Positions 52,504 through 61,283 of a stretch of 64,000 nucleotides of DNA are shown in pieces. Under the pieces are notes generated by a model that was given only the letters and a program-made list of their open reading frames with translations, was not told the DNA's origin and made no database searches. The DNA comes from Microbacterium sp. Its GTDB lineage: Bacteria; Actinomycetota; Actinomycetes; Actinomycetales; Microbacteriaceae. The DNA lies in contig PNMM01000001.1 of NCBI GenBank assembly GCA_013823625.1, positions 186,001 through 250,000 of the forward strand, given 5' to 3'. How positions within the stretch are numbered: the stretch's first letter is position 1; each line of letters opens with the position of its first letter. The translations under genes and the position numbers were made by a program.

Positions 52504-53102
52504 TGCTCGCGGGCGTTGCGCGCGAGATCGTCGACAGCGGCAGCCTCGGCTTGAGCGGCGTTGTCGTCGTCGCGGCGATCGAGCTCGTCGAGCAGAGCGC
52601 GCAACTCAGAGCGCAAGAACTCTTTCGTTGCCACGTCTTTCATCGCCAGGCGCAGCGCCACGACCTCGCGCGCGAGGTACTCGGTGTCGGCGAGGTTGCG
52701 CTCAGCGCGCTGGCGGTCTTGCTCGATCTGCACGCGGTCGCGGTCGTCTTGACGGTTCTGCGCGAGCAGAATCATGGGCGCGGCATACGAGGCCTGCAAC
52801 GACAAGATGAGGGTCAAGAGCGTGAAGTTGAGGGCGCGCGGGTCGAACTGCGCATCGATGGGCGCGACGGTGTTGTACACGAGCCAGACGGTGACAAACA
52901 CCGACATTCCCACGAGAAACCATGGTGTTCCCATGCCGCGCGCGAAGGCTTCAGAGAACCGCCCCATGCGGTCGTTGCCGCTCGAGAGCCGCATAAAGGG
53001 CGTGCGCATGCCCTTGGGCGAATCGAGGCGTCGATCGGAGCGGGTCGTCGATGAGGGAGCACTGCGGCGGCCGAACCACCCGCGACCGTCACGCTGTGCC
53101 AT
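52500..53102 (-). CDS. DUF1003 family membrane protein
   Basis: A 200-residue protein with two membrane helices (about 55-78 and 92-115). The family blocks are FVTVWLVYNTV, DPRALNFTLLTLILSLQASYAAPMILLAQNRQ and DRVQIEQDRQRAERN. The second half is a charged, likely coiled-coil cytoplasmic tail (about 120-190). It lies between the MgtE-N/CBS gene and mrp with overlaps of 14 and 4 nt, a gene pair frequent in Actinobacteria. A role in membrane or magnesium homeostasis is only a guess. Confidence 0.88.
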   Translation of the reverse strand: MAQRDGRGWFGRRSAPSSTTRSDRRLDSPKGMRTPFMRLSSGNDRMGRFSEAFARGMGTPWFLVGMSVFVTVWLVYNTVAPIDAQFDPRALNFTLLTLILSLQASYAAPMILLAQNRQDDRDRVQIEQDRQRAERNLADTEYLAREVVALRLAMKDVATKEFLRSELRALLDELDRRDDDNAAQAEAAAVDDLARNAREQ

Positions 53103-54393
53103 TGCCCGCCCTCCTCACGGCAGCTGCGCCTCGCTTGCGCGGGGGCACCGGCGTCGAGTCGTTGTCGGCGCTACGCCAGTCATCGGGCAGCAAATAGTCG
53201 AGCACATCGTCGATCGTCACAACCCCCACCAAGCGGTGGGCGTCATCGACGACGGGCAGTGAGACGAGGTCGTAGCTCGCTAGCCGGCGCGACACTTCGG
53301 CGGCCGAGGTCTCGGGGCTCACCGGCTCAACACTCTTGTCGAGCAGGGTGCCGAGGCGTTCGTGCGGGGGATACCGGAGCATCCGTTGAAAATGCACCAT
53401 TCCCAGGAACCGCCCGGTCGGCGGTTCGTAGGGCGGCAGGGTCACGCAAATGGCCGCACCGATGGCGGGGGCGAGTTCGTGACGGCGAATGAGAGCGAGC
53501 CCTTCGGCCACGGTCGCGTCGGCCGAGACGATGATGGGCTCGGTCGTCATGAGACCACCGGCGGTGTCGGCGTCGTACGACAGCAAGAAGCGCACGTCTT
53601 CGGCCTCTTCGGGCTCCATGAGGTCGAGCAGCGCTTCGCCGCGCACGGTCGGCAACTGTGCGATGAGGTCAGCAGCGTCGTCGGGCTCCATTTGGTCGAG
53701 CACGTCGGCAGCGCGCTCATCGTCGAGGCGCGACAGAATCTGCACTTGCTCGGCCTCGGGCATCTCTTCGAGAGCATCAGCCAGGCGGTCGTCAGAGAGT
53801 TCTTCGGCCACCTCAATGCGGCGCGCTTCGGGCAGCTCGAGCAGCGAGGTCGCGAGGTCGGCCGGCAGCAGCTCGTTGTAGGCGGCCACCAGCTGCTCGG
53901 CGCTTTGCGGTTGGTCGCTGGCCGCATCTTCGACGACGTCGCTCCAGCGGGCGAAAAGTGTTGTGCCTTTTGAAAACGGCGAGGGGCTCGAGCGTGGCTT
54001 GCGCACAAAGAGCTGGTCGACCGTCCACTCGCCGGGGCCCGACTCGACGATGGCGACGTCTTCGATGGTCGCGGCACCGCCGGCATCGCGCAGCGTGACA
54101 CGTCGACCGACGAGCTCGGCGAGCACGCGCACTTCACCGCCGCGCTGGGCGAAGCGGCGCAGGTTGATGAGCCCCGTCGTGATGACCTGGCCATCGCGCA
54201 TGCTCGTAACACGGCCGATCGAGAGGAACACCCGACGGCGGCCCGGAACCTCGACAACGAGCCCCACGACGCGCGGCGGATCATTGCGCCGGTAGACCAC
54301 GAGAGCATCACGAACTCGACCAACGCGGTCGCCCGCGGGGTCGAAGACGGCGCACCCAGACAGGCGCGCGACGAAGACTCTGGCGGTGCTCAC
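53089..54393 (-). CDS. Soluble MgtE-N / CBS domain protein without transporter domain
   Basis: A 434-residue cytoplasmic protein. An N-terminal PRC-barrel-like region (GCAVFDPAGDRVGRVRDALVV) leads to an MgtE intracellular N domain with repeated helices (about 165-270: LPEARRIEVAEELSDDRLAD, EMEPDDAADLIAQL-like) and a pair of CBS domains (about 280-400: ADATVAEGLALIRRHELAP, SLPVVDDAHRLVGVVTIDDV). The membrane part of MgtE magnesium channels is missing. It probably senses Mg2+ or nucleotides and acts on a partner, perhaps the co-encoded DUF1003 protein. A TATGGT hexamer lies 6 nt before the GTG. Confidence 0.87.
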   Translation of the reverse strand: MSTARVFVARLSGCAVFDPAGDRVGRVRDALVVYRRNDPPRVVGLVVEVPGRRRVFLSIGRVTSMRDGQVITTGLINLRRFAQRGGEVRVLAELVGRRVTLRDAGGAATIEDVAIVESGPGEWTVDQLFVRKPRSSPSPFSKGTTLFARWSDVVEDAASDQPQSAEQLVAAYNELLPADLATSLLELPEARRIEVAEELSDDRLADALEEMPEAEQVQILSRLDDERAADVLDQMEPDDAADLIAQLPTVRGEALLDLMEPEEAEDVRFLLSYDADTAGGLMTTEPIIVSADATVAEGLALIRRHELAPAIGAAICVTLPPYEPPTGRFLGMVHFQRMLRYPPHERLGTLLDKSVEPVSPETSAAEVSRRLASYDLVSLPVVDDAHRLVGVVTIDDVLDYLLPDDWRSADNDSTPVPPRKRGAAAVRRAGNGTA

Positions 54394-54399
54394 GGCTCA

Positions 54400-54422
54400 A
54401 CCATATCCCGCACTGTCAGAAT
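54400..54422. promoter_or_regulatory. Divergent leaderless promoters (TATGGT / CAGAAT)
   Basis: In a 35-bp gap, TATGGT (minus strand, 54400-54405) and CAGAAT (plus strand, 54417-54422) each end 7 nt before the GTG of their gene. This repeats the dapD/dapE arrangement. Confidence 0.6.
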
Positions 54423-54428
54423 GGCCCG

Positions 54429-55043
54429 GTGAGCAATTCGAGCCCTTTCACTCGTCGTTCTTCATCGTTGACGACGGTGCCCCGTGGCGACGTGCTGGGG
54501 GAGTACGAGTCATACGTCGAGGCCCAGAAGGTCGTTGACCGCCTGGCGAAGGCAGATTTCGCGGTGACCGGCATGGCGATCGTCGGCAGCGACCTCAAGA
54601 CCGTCGAGCGCGTGACCGGTCGACTGTCGTATGGGCGCGCAGCCCTCGGCGGAGCGGCAAGCGGTTCATGGCTGGGCCTGTTCTTTGGCTTGCTCATCTT
54701 TGTGTTCTCGCCCGCGCCCGAGTTTTCGACCGTTCTTGCCGCCGGCCTCATCGGCGCGGGCTTCGGCATGATCTTCGGCATCATCTCGTATGCGATCGGC
54801 CGACGTCGGCGCGACTTCACCTCGACGCACCAAGTGATCGCCAGTACGTACCAGATCATCATCGACCCGAACCAGACGGCACGAGCGCGCCAGGCGCTCG
54901 CGGGTGGGTCGGCGTGGCCGCCGCCGTTGCCTCCCACTGCTCCCACCGAGCCGAAAGCTGAAGCCTCAGAGCCTGAGGCTCCCGCCGCTGATGAGCCGAA
55001 GAAGAAAGCGTCGGCGCGAAAGACCCCGGCCGCGAAGGGCTAG
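54429..55043 (+). CDS. General stress protein (YflT-like domain) membrane protein
   Basis: A 204-residue protein. Residues about 20-70 (RGDVLGEYESYVEAQKVVDRL, then VTGMAIVGSDLKTVERVTGRL) match the YflT/heat-induced stress protein N-terminal domain. Two glycine-rich helices follow (LGGAASGSWLGLFFGLLIFV; AAGLIGAGFGMIFGIISYAI), then a Pro/Glu/Lys-rich disordered tail ending KTPAAKG. It converges on the aminopeptidase gene; the palindromic CTAG at 55040-55043 contains both stop codons. Confidence 0.85.
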   Translation: MSNSSPFTRRSSSLTTVPRGDVLGEYESYVEAQKVVDRLAKADFAVTGMAIVGSDLKTVERVTGRLSYGRAALGGAASGSWLGLFFGLLIFVFSPAPEFSTVLAAGLIGAGFGMIFGIISYAIGRRRRDFTSTHQVIASTYQIIIDPNQTARARQALAGGSAWPPPLPPTAPTEPKAEASEPEAPAADEPKKKASARKTPAAKG

Positions 55044-56503
55044 CGCCCGCGCATCCATTCTTCGACCTCATCGGCCGTGCGCGGGATGCCCGCCGACAGG
55101 TTCTCGGCCCCATCGGTCGTGACGAGAATGTCGTCTTCGATGCGCACGCCAATGCCGCGGTACTCCTCGGGCACCGTGAGATCGTCGGGCTGAAAGTAGA
55201 GGCCCGGCTCGATCGTGAACACCATGCCGGCCTCGACGAGGCCGTCGGCGTAGAACTCGCGCCGCGCCTGGCCGCAGTCGTGAACGTCGAGCCCGAGGTG
55301 GTGCGAGGTTCCGTGCACCATGTAGCGGCGGTGGTAGCCCGCGTCGGGCGCGAGGCTTTCTTCGGCCGAAACCGGCAAGAGCCCCCACTCGGCGGTCTTC
55401 GCCGCGATCACCGTCATCGCCGCGGCGTGAACCTCTGTGAAGCGGATGCCCGGCTTGACGATCGCGAACGCCGCGTCTGCCGCCTCGCGTACGGCCTCGT
55501 ACACCCGACGCTGAACGTCGGTGAAGGTTCCTGACACCGGAAGCGTGCGCGTGATGTCGGCCGTGTAGTAGCTCTCGAGTTCGACGCCCGCGTCGATGAG
55601 AATGAGGTCGCCCGGCACGACGGGCCCGTCGTTGCGGGTCCAGTGCAAGATGCACGCGTGCGCCCCGCTCGCGGCGATGGTGTCGTAGCCGACGGTGTTG
55701 CCGTCGGCGCGCGCCCTGCGGTTGAAGGTGCCTTCGACCAGCCGCTCGCCGCGCGCGTGCGCGACGATCTGTGGCAGGTCGGCGATGACGTCGTTGAAAC
55801 CCTGTTGTGTCGCCGCAACAGCTCGGCGCATTTCTTCGATCTCGAAGGCGTCTTTCACGAGCCGCAGCTCGCTGAGGTCGCGAGCGAGCTCGTCGTCACG
55901 CACGGTGTCGATCTCGGCGGCACCGGCGAGCAGTCGGGCGGAGTCGAGCGCATCGGTGAGCGCGCGGTGGGCCTCGCGCACGATGAGCGCGTCGGCCGTC
56001 AGTGTCTCGTCGAGCGCCGCGAGCCCCGCCGTCGCGAGTCCCAGATCGACCGCGACTTCAGCGAGCGAGGGCCGCGGGCCCGTCCAGAACTCACCGATCT
56101 CGGGGTTGGCGTAGAACTCGTCCGAGTCGCGACCCGCGCCCTCGCGAAAGTAGAGCGTGGCGGAGTGACCGTCGCCCGCGGGATCGAGCACGAGCACACT
56201 GCCGGGTACGGTGTCAGCGCCCCAGCCCGTCAGGTGCGCGAAGGCCGAGTGCGCGCGGTAGGGGTAGTCGGTGTCATTCGAGCGTTGCTTCGCGGGGCCG
56301 GCGGGCAGCACGAGGCGCACGCCCGGGTAGAGCGCCGACAGGCGGTTGCGGCGCTCGGCCGCGCGCGCGGCGACCGGGCGCTCCGAGGTCACGCGCGCGG
56401 GCCGCTCAGCCCAGCTGCTCGAGATGTACTGCCGAAAGGTGTCGCTCGACGGAGTGGTCGAACGGTTCTCGGTCGCGCGGGGGGCATCCTTGCCGTCGGT
56501 CAT
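55040..56503 (-). CDS. pepP: Xaa-Pro aminopeptidase (aminopeptidase P family)
   Basis: A 487-residue M24 metallopeptidase that removes N-terminal residues before proline. The N-terminal creatinase-like domain includes DYPYRAHSAFAHLTGWG. The pita-bread domain has metal ligands in LILIDAGVELE, TADITRTLPVSG, HGTSHHLGLDVHDCG, FTIEPGLYF and GVRIEDDILVT. A CAGAAT hexamer lies exactly 6 nt before its ATG, suggesting leaderless expression. Confidence 0.94.
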   Translation of the reverse strand: MTDGKDAPRATENRSTTPSSDTFRQYISSSWAERPARVTSERPVAARAAERRNRLSALYPGVRLVLPAGPAKQRSNDTDYPYRAHSAFAHLTGWGADTVPGSVLVLDPAGDGHSATLYFREGAGRDSDEFYANPEIGEFWTGPRPSLAEVAVDLGLATAGLAALDETLTADALIVREAHRALTDALDSARLLAGAAEIDTVRDDELARDLSELRLVKDAFEIEEMRRAVAATQQGFNDVIADLPQIVAHARGERLVEGTFNRRARADGNTVGYDTIAASGAHACILHWTRNDGPVVPGDLILIDAGVELESYYTADITRTLPVSGTFTDVQRRVYEAVREAADAAFAIVKPGIRFTEVHAAAMTVIAAKTAEWGLLPVSAEESLAPDAGYHRRYMVHGTSHHLGLDVHDCGQARREFYADGLVEAGMVFTIEPGLYFQPDDLTVPEEYRGIGVRIEDDILVTTDGAENLSAGIPRTADEVEEWMRGR

Positions 56504-56540
56504 GCCTTCATTCTGGCACCGGGCGGATGCTGGCCCGCCG

Positions 56541-57560
56541 CTATTCGAGGATCAGCCGCGCGACGACGGGCCGGTGGTCGCTGCCGCTGCCGTCTTCTGT
56601 CGTGATCACGCGCATCCCGGTCACCGAGATATCGGGTGTCACGAAGACGTGGTCGATGGGTGCGCCCAGCAGCGGCGGCAGGCGCGTGGGCCACGTGCCG
56701 ACGGCGCCGTTGCCCGTCAAGAGCCCGGCGTTGAGGCAGTCGCCAAAACCGAGGCCCGCGACGCCGGCTTCGGGGTCGACGATGCGAAAGTGGTCGGCCG
56801 TGGCGTTGAGGTCGCCCGCGAGAATGACCTGTTCGCCGCGACACACGTCGTTGATCCAGCGCAAATCAGAGCGCCAGTTCGATAGCTCGCCGGGCAGGGG
56901 CGCGACGGGGTGCACGCCGATGATCGTGGGCCCGGTTCCGTCGACGGGGCGCAAGACAATGCTCGGCACGACCGAGGTGTTGCCCACCGTGTCGTCGACC
57001 GTGTACTCACCGAGGTCAACCGAGACCAGCACACTCGTCGACCGCGCTTTCGCGATGTAGTCGAAGGCAATCGAGTAGACCCACATGGGTCGCCCTTGCG
57101 CGCGCGTCAGTTCGGCGATTGCGACGGCAGATTCTTGACTGGTCTCGGGCAACACGACGATGTCGGCCTGCTCGGCGATGACGAGATCGGCGATGCGTTC
57201 GGCGCCGGGGGCATCACCGAGCGTGTTCCAGGTGAGCACAGAGAGCTCGGCGGGCGCGCGTGTCGGAAACGACTCGTCACCGAATCCGCGCGTTGACAGC
57301 ACGGCCACGTTGAGGCCGGCAAAGAGCACCGCGAGAAGTGCGAGAGCCGCGAGAAATCGGCGGGCGCCCGCCCACAGCATCGCGAGCAGCCCGAGAGTGA
57401 ACGCCACCATGATCGCCACGGTCGCCCCGAGCGCGCGAAGAGACACGAGCTGAGCGACAACCGGCGCCTCGGCAAGCCCGAACAGGTTGGGCCACGCAAT
57501 GACGAGCAGCGCGGCCGCTACCCCCACAATCACAGCGGCGGCGAGAAAGCGTCGGATCAT
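56541..57560 (-). CDS. Membrane-anchored endonuclease/exonuclease/phosphatase family protein
   Basis: A 339-residue protein. Three N-terminal helices (about 5-22, 42-62, 68-88) are followed by an EEP hydrolase domain on the outer side: VLTWNTLGDAPGAERIADLV (in part), VVLPETSQES, VHPVAPLPGEL, LAGDLNATADHF and the terminal SDHRPVVARL. These motifs bind metal and hydrolyse phosphodiesters of nucleic acids or lipids; the substrate is unknown. TAGGCT on the minus strand (57570-57575) would start transcription 2-3 nt before the ATG. Confidence 0.88.
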   Translation of the reverse strand: MIRRFLAAAVIVGVAAALLVIAWPNLFGLAEAPVVAQLVSLRALGATVAIMVAFTLGLLAMLWAGARRFLAALALLAVLFAGLNVAVLSTRGFGDESFPTRAPAELSVLTWNTLGDAPGAERIADLVIAEQADIVVLPETSQESAVAIAELTRAQGRPMWVYSIAFDYIAKARSTSVLVSVDLGEYTVDDTVGNTSVVPSIVLRPVDGTGPTIIGVHPVAPLPGELSNWRSDLRWINDVCRGEQVILAGDLNATADHFRIVDPEAGVAGLGFGDCLNAGLLTGNGAVGTWPTRLPPLLGAPIDHVFVTPDISVTGMRVITTEDGSGSDHRPVVARLILE

Positions 57561-57650
57561 GGTTCAGTGAGCCTACCGGCCGTGTTTCGGAGGGGGCTGA
57601 GGCCGCGGATGCTCGCGACGAGCGCGGCGATCGGCACAGCATCCCGCCCG

Positions 57651-57656
57651 TAGCAT
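57651..57656 (+). promoter_or_regulatory. Leaderless -10 element (TAGCAT)
   Basis: TAGCAT ends exactly 7 nt before the ATG of the PHP phosphatase gene. Confidence 0.65.
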
Positions 57657-57662
57657 GGCCCT

Positions 57663-58514
57663 ATGACGCGCGGCCCGATCGATCTACACACGCACAGCAG
57701 CGTGAGTGACGGCACCGAGACGCCCACGCTGCTGATTCGCGCGGCGATTGAGGCGGGCCTCGACACGGTGGCGATCACCGACCACGACTCGACCGCGGGG
57801 TGGGACGAAGCGCTCACGGCGGCGGCGGGCAGCGGACTGCAGGTCATTCGCGGCATCGAGCTGAGCACGCGACACGAGTGGAGCAGCGTGCACGTGCTCG
57901 GCTACCTCTTCGACCCCAACGACACGGCGATCGTGCGCGAGACGGCACGCACGCGCGACGATCGCCTCAACCGTGCCGAGCGCATGGTCGCACGACTGTC
58001 GGAGGATTACGACGTCAGTTGGGATGACGTGCTCGCGCAAAGCGGCGGCGTCTCGATCGGCCGCCCGCACATCGCCGACGCCCTCGTGGCACGCGGCATC
58101 GTGCCCAACCGCTCGGCGGCCTTCGAATCGATCTTGCACTTCACGGGTGGCTACTACTTGCCGCACGAGGCGCCCACGGTTCTGGATGGCGTGCGGATGA
58201 TCGCCGAAGCCGGCGGCGCCCCCGTGCTGGCGCATCCCGCAACGCGCGGCCGCGAGGCGGTCGTCGATGGCGACTCGCTCGCCCGCTTGGTCGACGCCGG
58301 ACTCGTTGGCCTCGAGGTCGGCCACCGCGAGAACACTCCCGATGGTCGCGAGCGGCTCATCGAGCTCGCCGAACGTTTCGACCTCGTCATGACCGGGTCG
58401 AGCGACTATCACGGCGAGGGCAAACCCAACCGCTTGGCCGAAAACACGACGACGCCCGAGGCTCTTGAGCGGCTCATCGCCGCGACGCGCGGGGTCGAAC
58501 CGGTGCGCGCCTAG
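57663..58514 (+). CDS. PHP domain phosphoesterase (TrpH / nucleoside 3',5'-bisphosphate phosphatase-like)
   Basis: A 283-residue PHP-family phosphoesterase. Metal ligands are seen in IDLHTHSSVSDGTETP, VAITDHDSTAGWDEA, VIRGIELSTRHEWSSVHVLGY (in part), VLAHPATRGRE and TGSSDYHGEGKPN. Homologues (E. coli RNase AM/TrpH) hydrolyse 3',5'-nucleoside bisphosphates and trim RNA 5' ends. Length is typical. It is convergent with the serine hydrolase gene. Confidence 0.92.
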   Translation: MTRGPIDLHTHSSVSDGTETPTLLIRAAIEAGLDTVAITDHDSTAGWDEALTAAAGSGLQVIRGIELSTRHEWSSVHVLGYLFDPNDTAIVRETARTRDDRLNRAERMVARLSEDYDVSWDDVLAQSGGVSIGRPHIADALVARGIVPNRSAAFESILHFTGGYYLPHEAPTVLDGVRMIAEAGGAPVLAHPATRGREAVVDGDSLARLVDAGLVGLEVGHRENTPDGRERLIELAERFDLVMTGSSDYHGEGKPNRLAENTTTPEALERLIAATRGVEPVRA

Positions 58515-58549
58515 CCCCAGACCCTCAGGGGGTCGGTGGCTCAGGGGCT
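58513..58549. terminator. Nested hairpin between convergent genes
   Basis: AGCCCC (58513-58518) pairs with GGGGCT (58544-58549), with an inner ACCC/GGGT pairing. It overlaps the end of both the PHP gene and the serine hydrolase gene. Confidence 0.5.
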
Positions 58550-59659
58550 CGGCGCCTCGATGGGGTCGGTCCACAGCGCCCACAGCCCATTGGCGAGGTC
58601 GGCACGCGGGGCGCCTCGGCCGTTACACGCCACGGCCATCACGACCTCACGATCGACCGAGACGCGAAAGTTCGAGAGGTACCCGCCCCAGCGGCCGGAG
58701 TGCGAGAGTGTGCCGTCGTCGTTGAGAAAGATGCCGGCGCCGTAGAGAGCCCCGTCGCCGTCGGTGATGGCCCCGATCGCGAAGTCGTCACCCACGATCT
58801 CGCCCTCGCGATACTCATCGCCCCACAGGGCCAGGTCGATGGGAGTCGTGATGATTCCCGTGTGACCGTACGCGGCCCAGGCGCCGCGCTGAACGGCGAG
58901 GTCAACCTCATACGAGGTCGCAATGCCATCGCTCAACTGCGTCGGAGCAATCACCATGTCGAGGTCGAGCGGCCCGAACACTCGCCCCTGCAAGAAGTCG
59001 TTGAGCGACTGGCCACTCACCGATTCGACAACCGCGGCCAGTAGCACGTAGTGCGTGTTGGAGTAGTAGTAGCCCTCGCCCGGCTCGCGATCACGCTCGC
59101 GCGCGATCGTGACGAGGGTGGTTTGCTGGTCAACCGACGTCGCGAAGCCGAGTCCACGGTCTTCGAGCGCGATGCGAAAGTCGGGCAACCGCGCCGAGTG
59201 GTGCATGAGGGCGCCGAGGGTGACCTCGTCGGCCCAGCCGGGGAGCCCGCCGACATAGCGCGACACGGGGTCACTGAGTGAGAGCAATCCGTCGCGCTGC
59301 AGCAGCAACACCGCGGTGGCCGTGAACTGCTTCGAGATCGACGCGATGTCGAATCGCGTGCTCGTCGTGAGCGGCGTGCCCGACTCGAGGTCGGCGAGCC
59401 CCCGCGCGTTGGCCCAGACGAGCTCGCCGCGCACGGCGATTGCGGCGGAGCATCCGGGAAGCGTGGTGCTCGTAAGGCTCTCGAGCAACTCGTCGCTCAG
59501 CGCAGACTTCTTGTCGATCGCGAGTATGTCTTTGCGCTCGAGGCCCAACAGGTTAGGGAGGTTGCGCCCCTGCGGCAGGGTGGGTGATGCGCACCCCGCG
59601 AGCAATACGGCGACGAGTCCGATCGACAGCATCGCGGCGCGGTGTCGAGCGGCATTCAT
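58541..59659 (-). CDS. Beta-lactamase-fold serine hydrolase lipoprotein
   Basis: A 372-residue lipoprotein. The signal sequence ends in the lipobox LLAGC near residue 25. The class C beta-lactamase/D-alanyl-D-alanine carboxypeptidase-like domain has the S-x-x-K nucleophile in IASISKQFTA, the tyrosine motif YYYSNTHY and a C-terminal HSGRWGGY block. It probably acts on peptidoglycan or small esters/amides at the cell surface. The ATG at 59659 is supported by family homology and a TATTCT hexamer 6 nt upstream; the open frame continues 85 codons further but only antisense to the MFS gene. Confidence 0.9.
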   Translation of the reverse strand: MNAARHRAAMLSIGLVAVLLAGCASPTLPQGRNLPNLLGLERKDILAIDKKSALSDELLESLTSTTLPGCSAAIAVRGELVWANARGLADLESGTPLTTSTRFDIASISKQFTATAVLLLQRDGLLSLSDPVSRYVGGLPGWADEVTLGALMHHSARLPDFRIALEDRGLGFATSVDQQTTLVTIARERDREPGEGYYYSNTHYVLLAAVVESVSGQSLNDFLQGRVFGPLDLDMVIAPTQLSDGIATSYEVDLAVQRGAWAAYGHTGIITTPIDLALWGDEYREGEIVGDDFAIGAITDGDGALYGAGIFLNDDGTLSHSGRWGGYLSNFRVSVDREVVMAVACNGRGAPRADLANGLWALWTDPIEAPSP

Positions 59660-59665
59660 TCGCTC

Positions 59666-59671
59666 AGAATA
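59666..59671 (-). promoter_or_regulatory. Leaderless -10 element (TATTCT)
   Basis: TATTCT on the minus strand ends 7 nt before the ATG of the serine hydrolase lipoprotein gene. Confidence 0.65.
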
Positions 59672-59687
59672 GATGCCGTGGCAGAGA

Positions 59688-61202
59688 CTATGCCGGGTCT
59701 GAGGCGTCGTGGCCGCCATGTGCTCCCGGCCCGCCAGCGGGAACCGGGGTGCGCCGCACGAAGAACACCGCAGGAATCGCGAACGTCGCGATGATCGCGC
59801 CGACCGTGAATGCGGCGCGCACGCCGTCGGCGGTGACCGACGCCACCTCGGCGCCCCCTCCTCCAAAGGCTGCTGCCACGGAGATGAACAAGGCGATGCC
59901 CGCGGCGCCGGCAACCTGCTGAACCGTGCCCACGATCGCGCTGCCGTGCGAGTTCAGCTGCGGCGACAGGGCCGAGAGACCGTTCGTGAGCAGGGGAGTG
60001 AACAGCAAGGCCAGGCCCAGGCTCACCCCGATGTTGACGAACGCAATGAGCCACAGCGGAGTCGTCGCGGTGAAGAGCGCCAATCCCCACAGTGAGCCCG
60101 CGAGCAAGATCGAGCCCGGGATCACGAGCGACATGGGACCGACGGCGTCGTAGCGGCGACCGATCCAGGGCGCGATGAGACCTTGGAGCAGGGCTCCCGG
60201 AAGGATGACGAGGCCCGACACGAGGGCGCTCGCGCCGATGACGTCTTGCACGAAGAGCGGAATGAGAATGATGGCTCCGAACAGCGCCATCGACGCGACC
60301 GTGACGATCGCGATCGAGATGGCGAACTGCCGCTCGGCGAACGTGCGCAAGTCGAGCAGGGCGCCGTCGGTGCGCTGCAGCACGAGCTGACGCCATACAA
60401 AAAGGGCGAGCGAGCCGAGTCCAATCGCGAGCGCGATGCCGGCAGTCGCCGTGGTCGACGCTGCCTGCTCTGCGGGTTGGCGGCCAGCCTCGCCGAACTC
60501 GGCGAGCCCGAACACGAGGCCGCCGAAGCCCGGAATTGAGAGGAGCACCGAGAGAACATCCAGTCGCCCGGGGCGCAGTTCACCCACGTTGACCATGCGT
60601 ACCGCGCCAATCACGAGGGCCGCGACCGCAATCGGCAGCATCGTGATGAAGAGCCACCGCCAGTCAGCAAAGCTCAGAATCAGGCCCGAAAGGCTGGGAC
60701 CGAGCGCGGGAGCCACCGCGATGACCGTAGAGATCGTGCCAACCACGCGACCGCGTCGCTCGGGGGCCACGAGGGCAAACACCGTCGTGAAGAGCATGGG
60801 AAAGATGATGGCCGTGCCGCTCGCTTGCACAATGCGGGCAATCAGTAGCGCCTCGAACCCCGGCGCGATCGCGCCCAAAACGGTGCCAGCCGTGAAGAGC
60901 GACATGGCAAGGAGATACATCGAGCGAGTCGAGAATCGCTGGAGCAAGAAGCCCGTGATGGGGATGATCACCGCGAGCGTCAGCATGAACGCTGTGGTCA
61001 GCCACTGTGCGAGCGATGCCGTGATTCCGAGTGACTCGATGAGCACCGGAATCGCGACGCCCATGAGGGTCTCGTTGAGAATGACGACGAATACCGAACC
61101 GATGAGCAGGCCGATGACGGTGCGGTCGCGCGCGGCGGTTGCGGCAGCGTCGAGCCCGGGCAAGGCGGAGGCGCCGGTGGAGGTGGGTGCGGTGGCAGGC
61201 AT
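59688..61202 (-). CDS. MFS drug exporter, DHA2 (EmrB/QacA) family
   Basis: A 504-residue, probably fourteen-helix proton-coupled efflux protein. FVVILNETLMGVAIPVLIESLG is the DHA2 motif D1-like region, QWLTTAFMLTLAVIIPITGFL follows, and ALGPSLSGLILSFADWRWLF is the antiporter motif C region with the usual W-R-W-x-F. I prefer the ATG at 61202: TAGGTT (minus strand, 61212-61217) would start transcription a few bases before it. An in-frame TTG at 61208 is the alternative. Substrate unknown. Confidence 0.9.
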   Translation of the reverse strand: MPATAPTSTGASALPGLDAAATAARDRTVIGLLIGSVFVVILNETLMGVAIPVLIESLGITASLAQWLTTAFMLTLAVIIPITGFLLQRFSTRSMYLLAMSLFTAGTVLGAIAPGFEALLIARIVQASGTAIIFPMLFTTVFALVAPERRGRVVGTISTVIAVAPALGPSLSGLILSFADWRWLFITMLPIAVAALVIGAVRMVNVGELRPGRLDVLSVLLSIPGFGGLVFGLAEFGEAGRQPAEQAASTTATAGIALAIGLGSLALFVWRQLVLQRTDGALLDLRTFAERQFAISIAIVTVASMALFGAIILIPLFVQDVIGASALVSGLVILPGALLQGLIAPWIGRRYDAVGPMSLVIPGSILLAGSLWGLALFTATTPLWLIAFVNIGVSLGLALLFTPLLTNGLSALSPQLNSHGSAIVGTVQQVAGAAGIALFISVAAAFGGGGAEVASVTADGVRAAFTVGAIIATFAIPAVFFVRRTPVPAGGPGAHGGHDASDPA

Positions 61203-61283
61203 AGGCAACCCAACCTACTCCGCACCCCGGCCATTCCCACGAGGGGAATAGTCGATGCAGCTCGGCGATGGAGCCCCGTCGGG

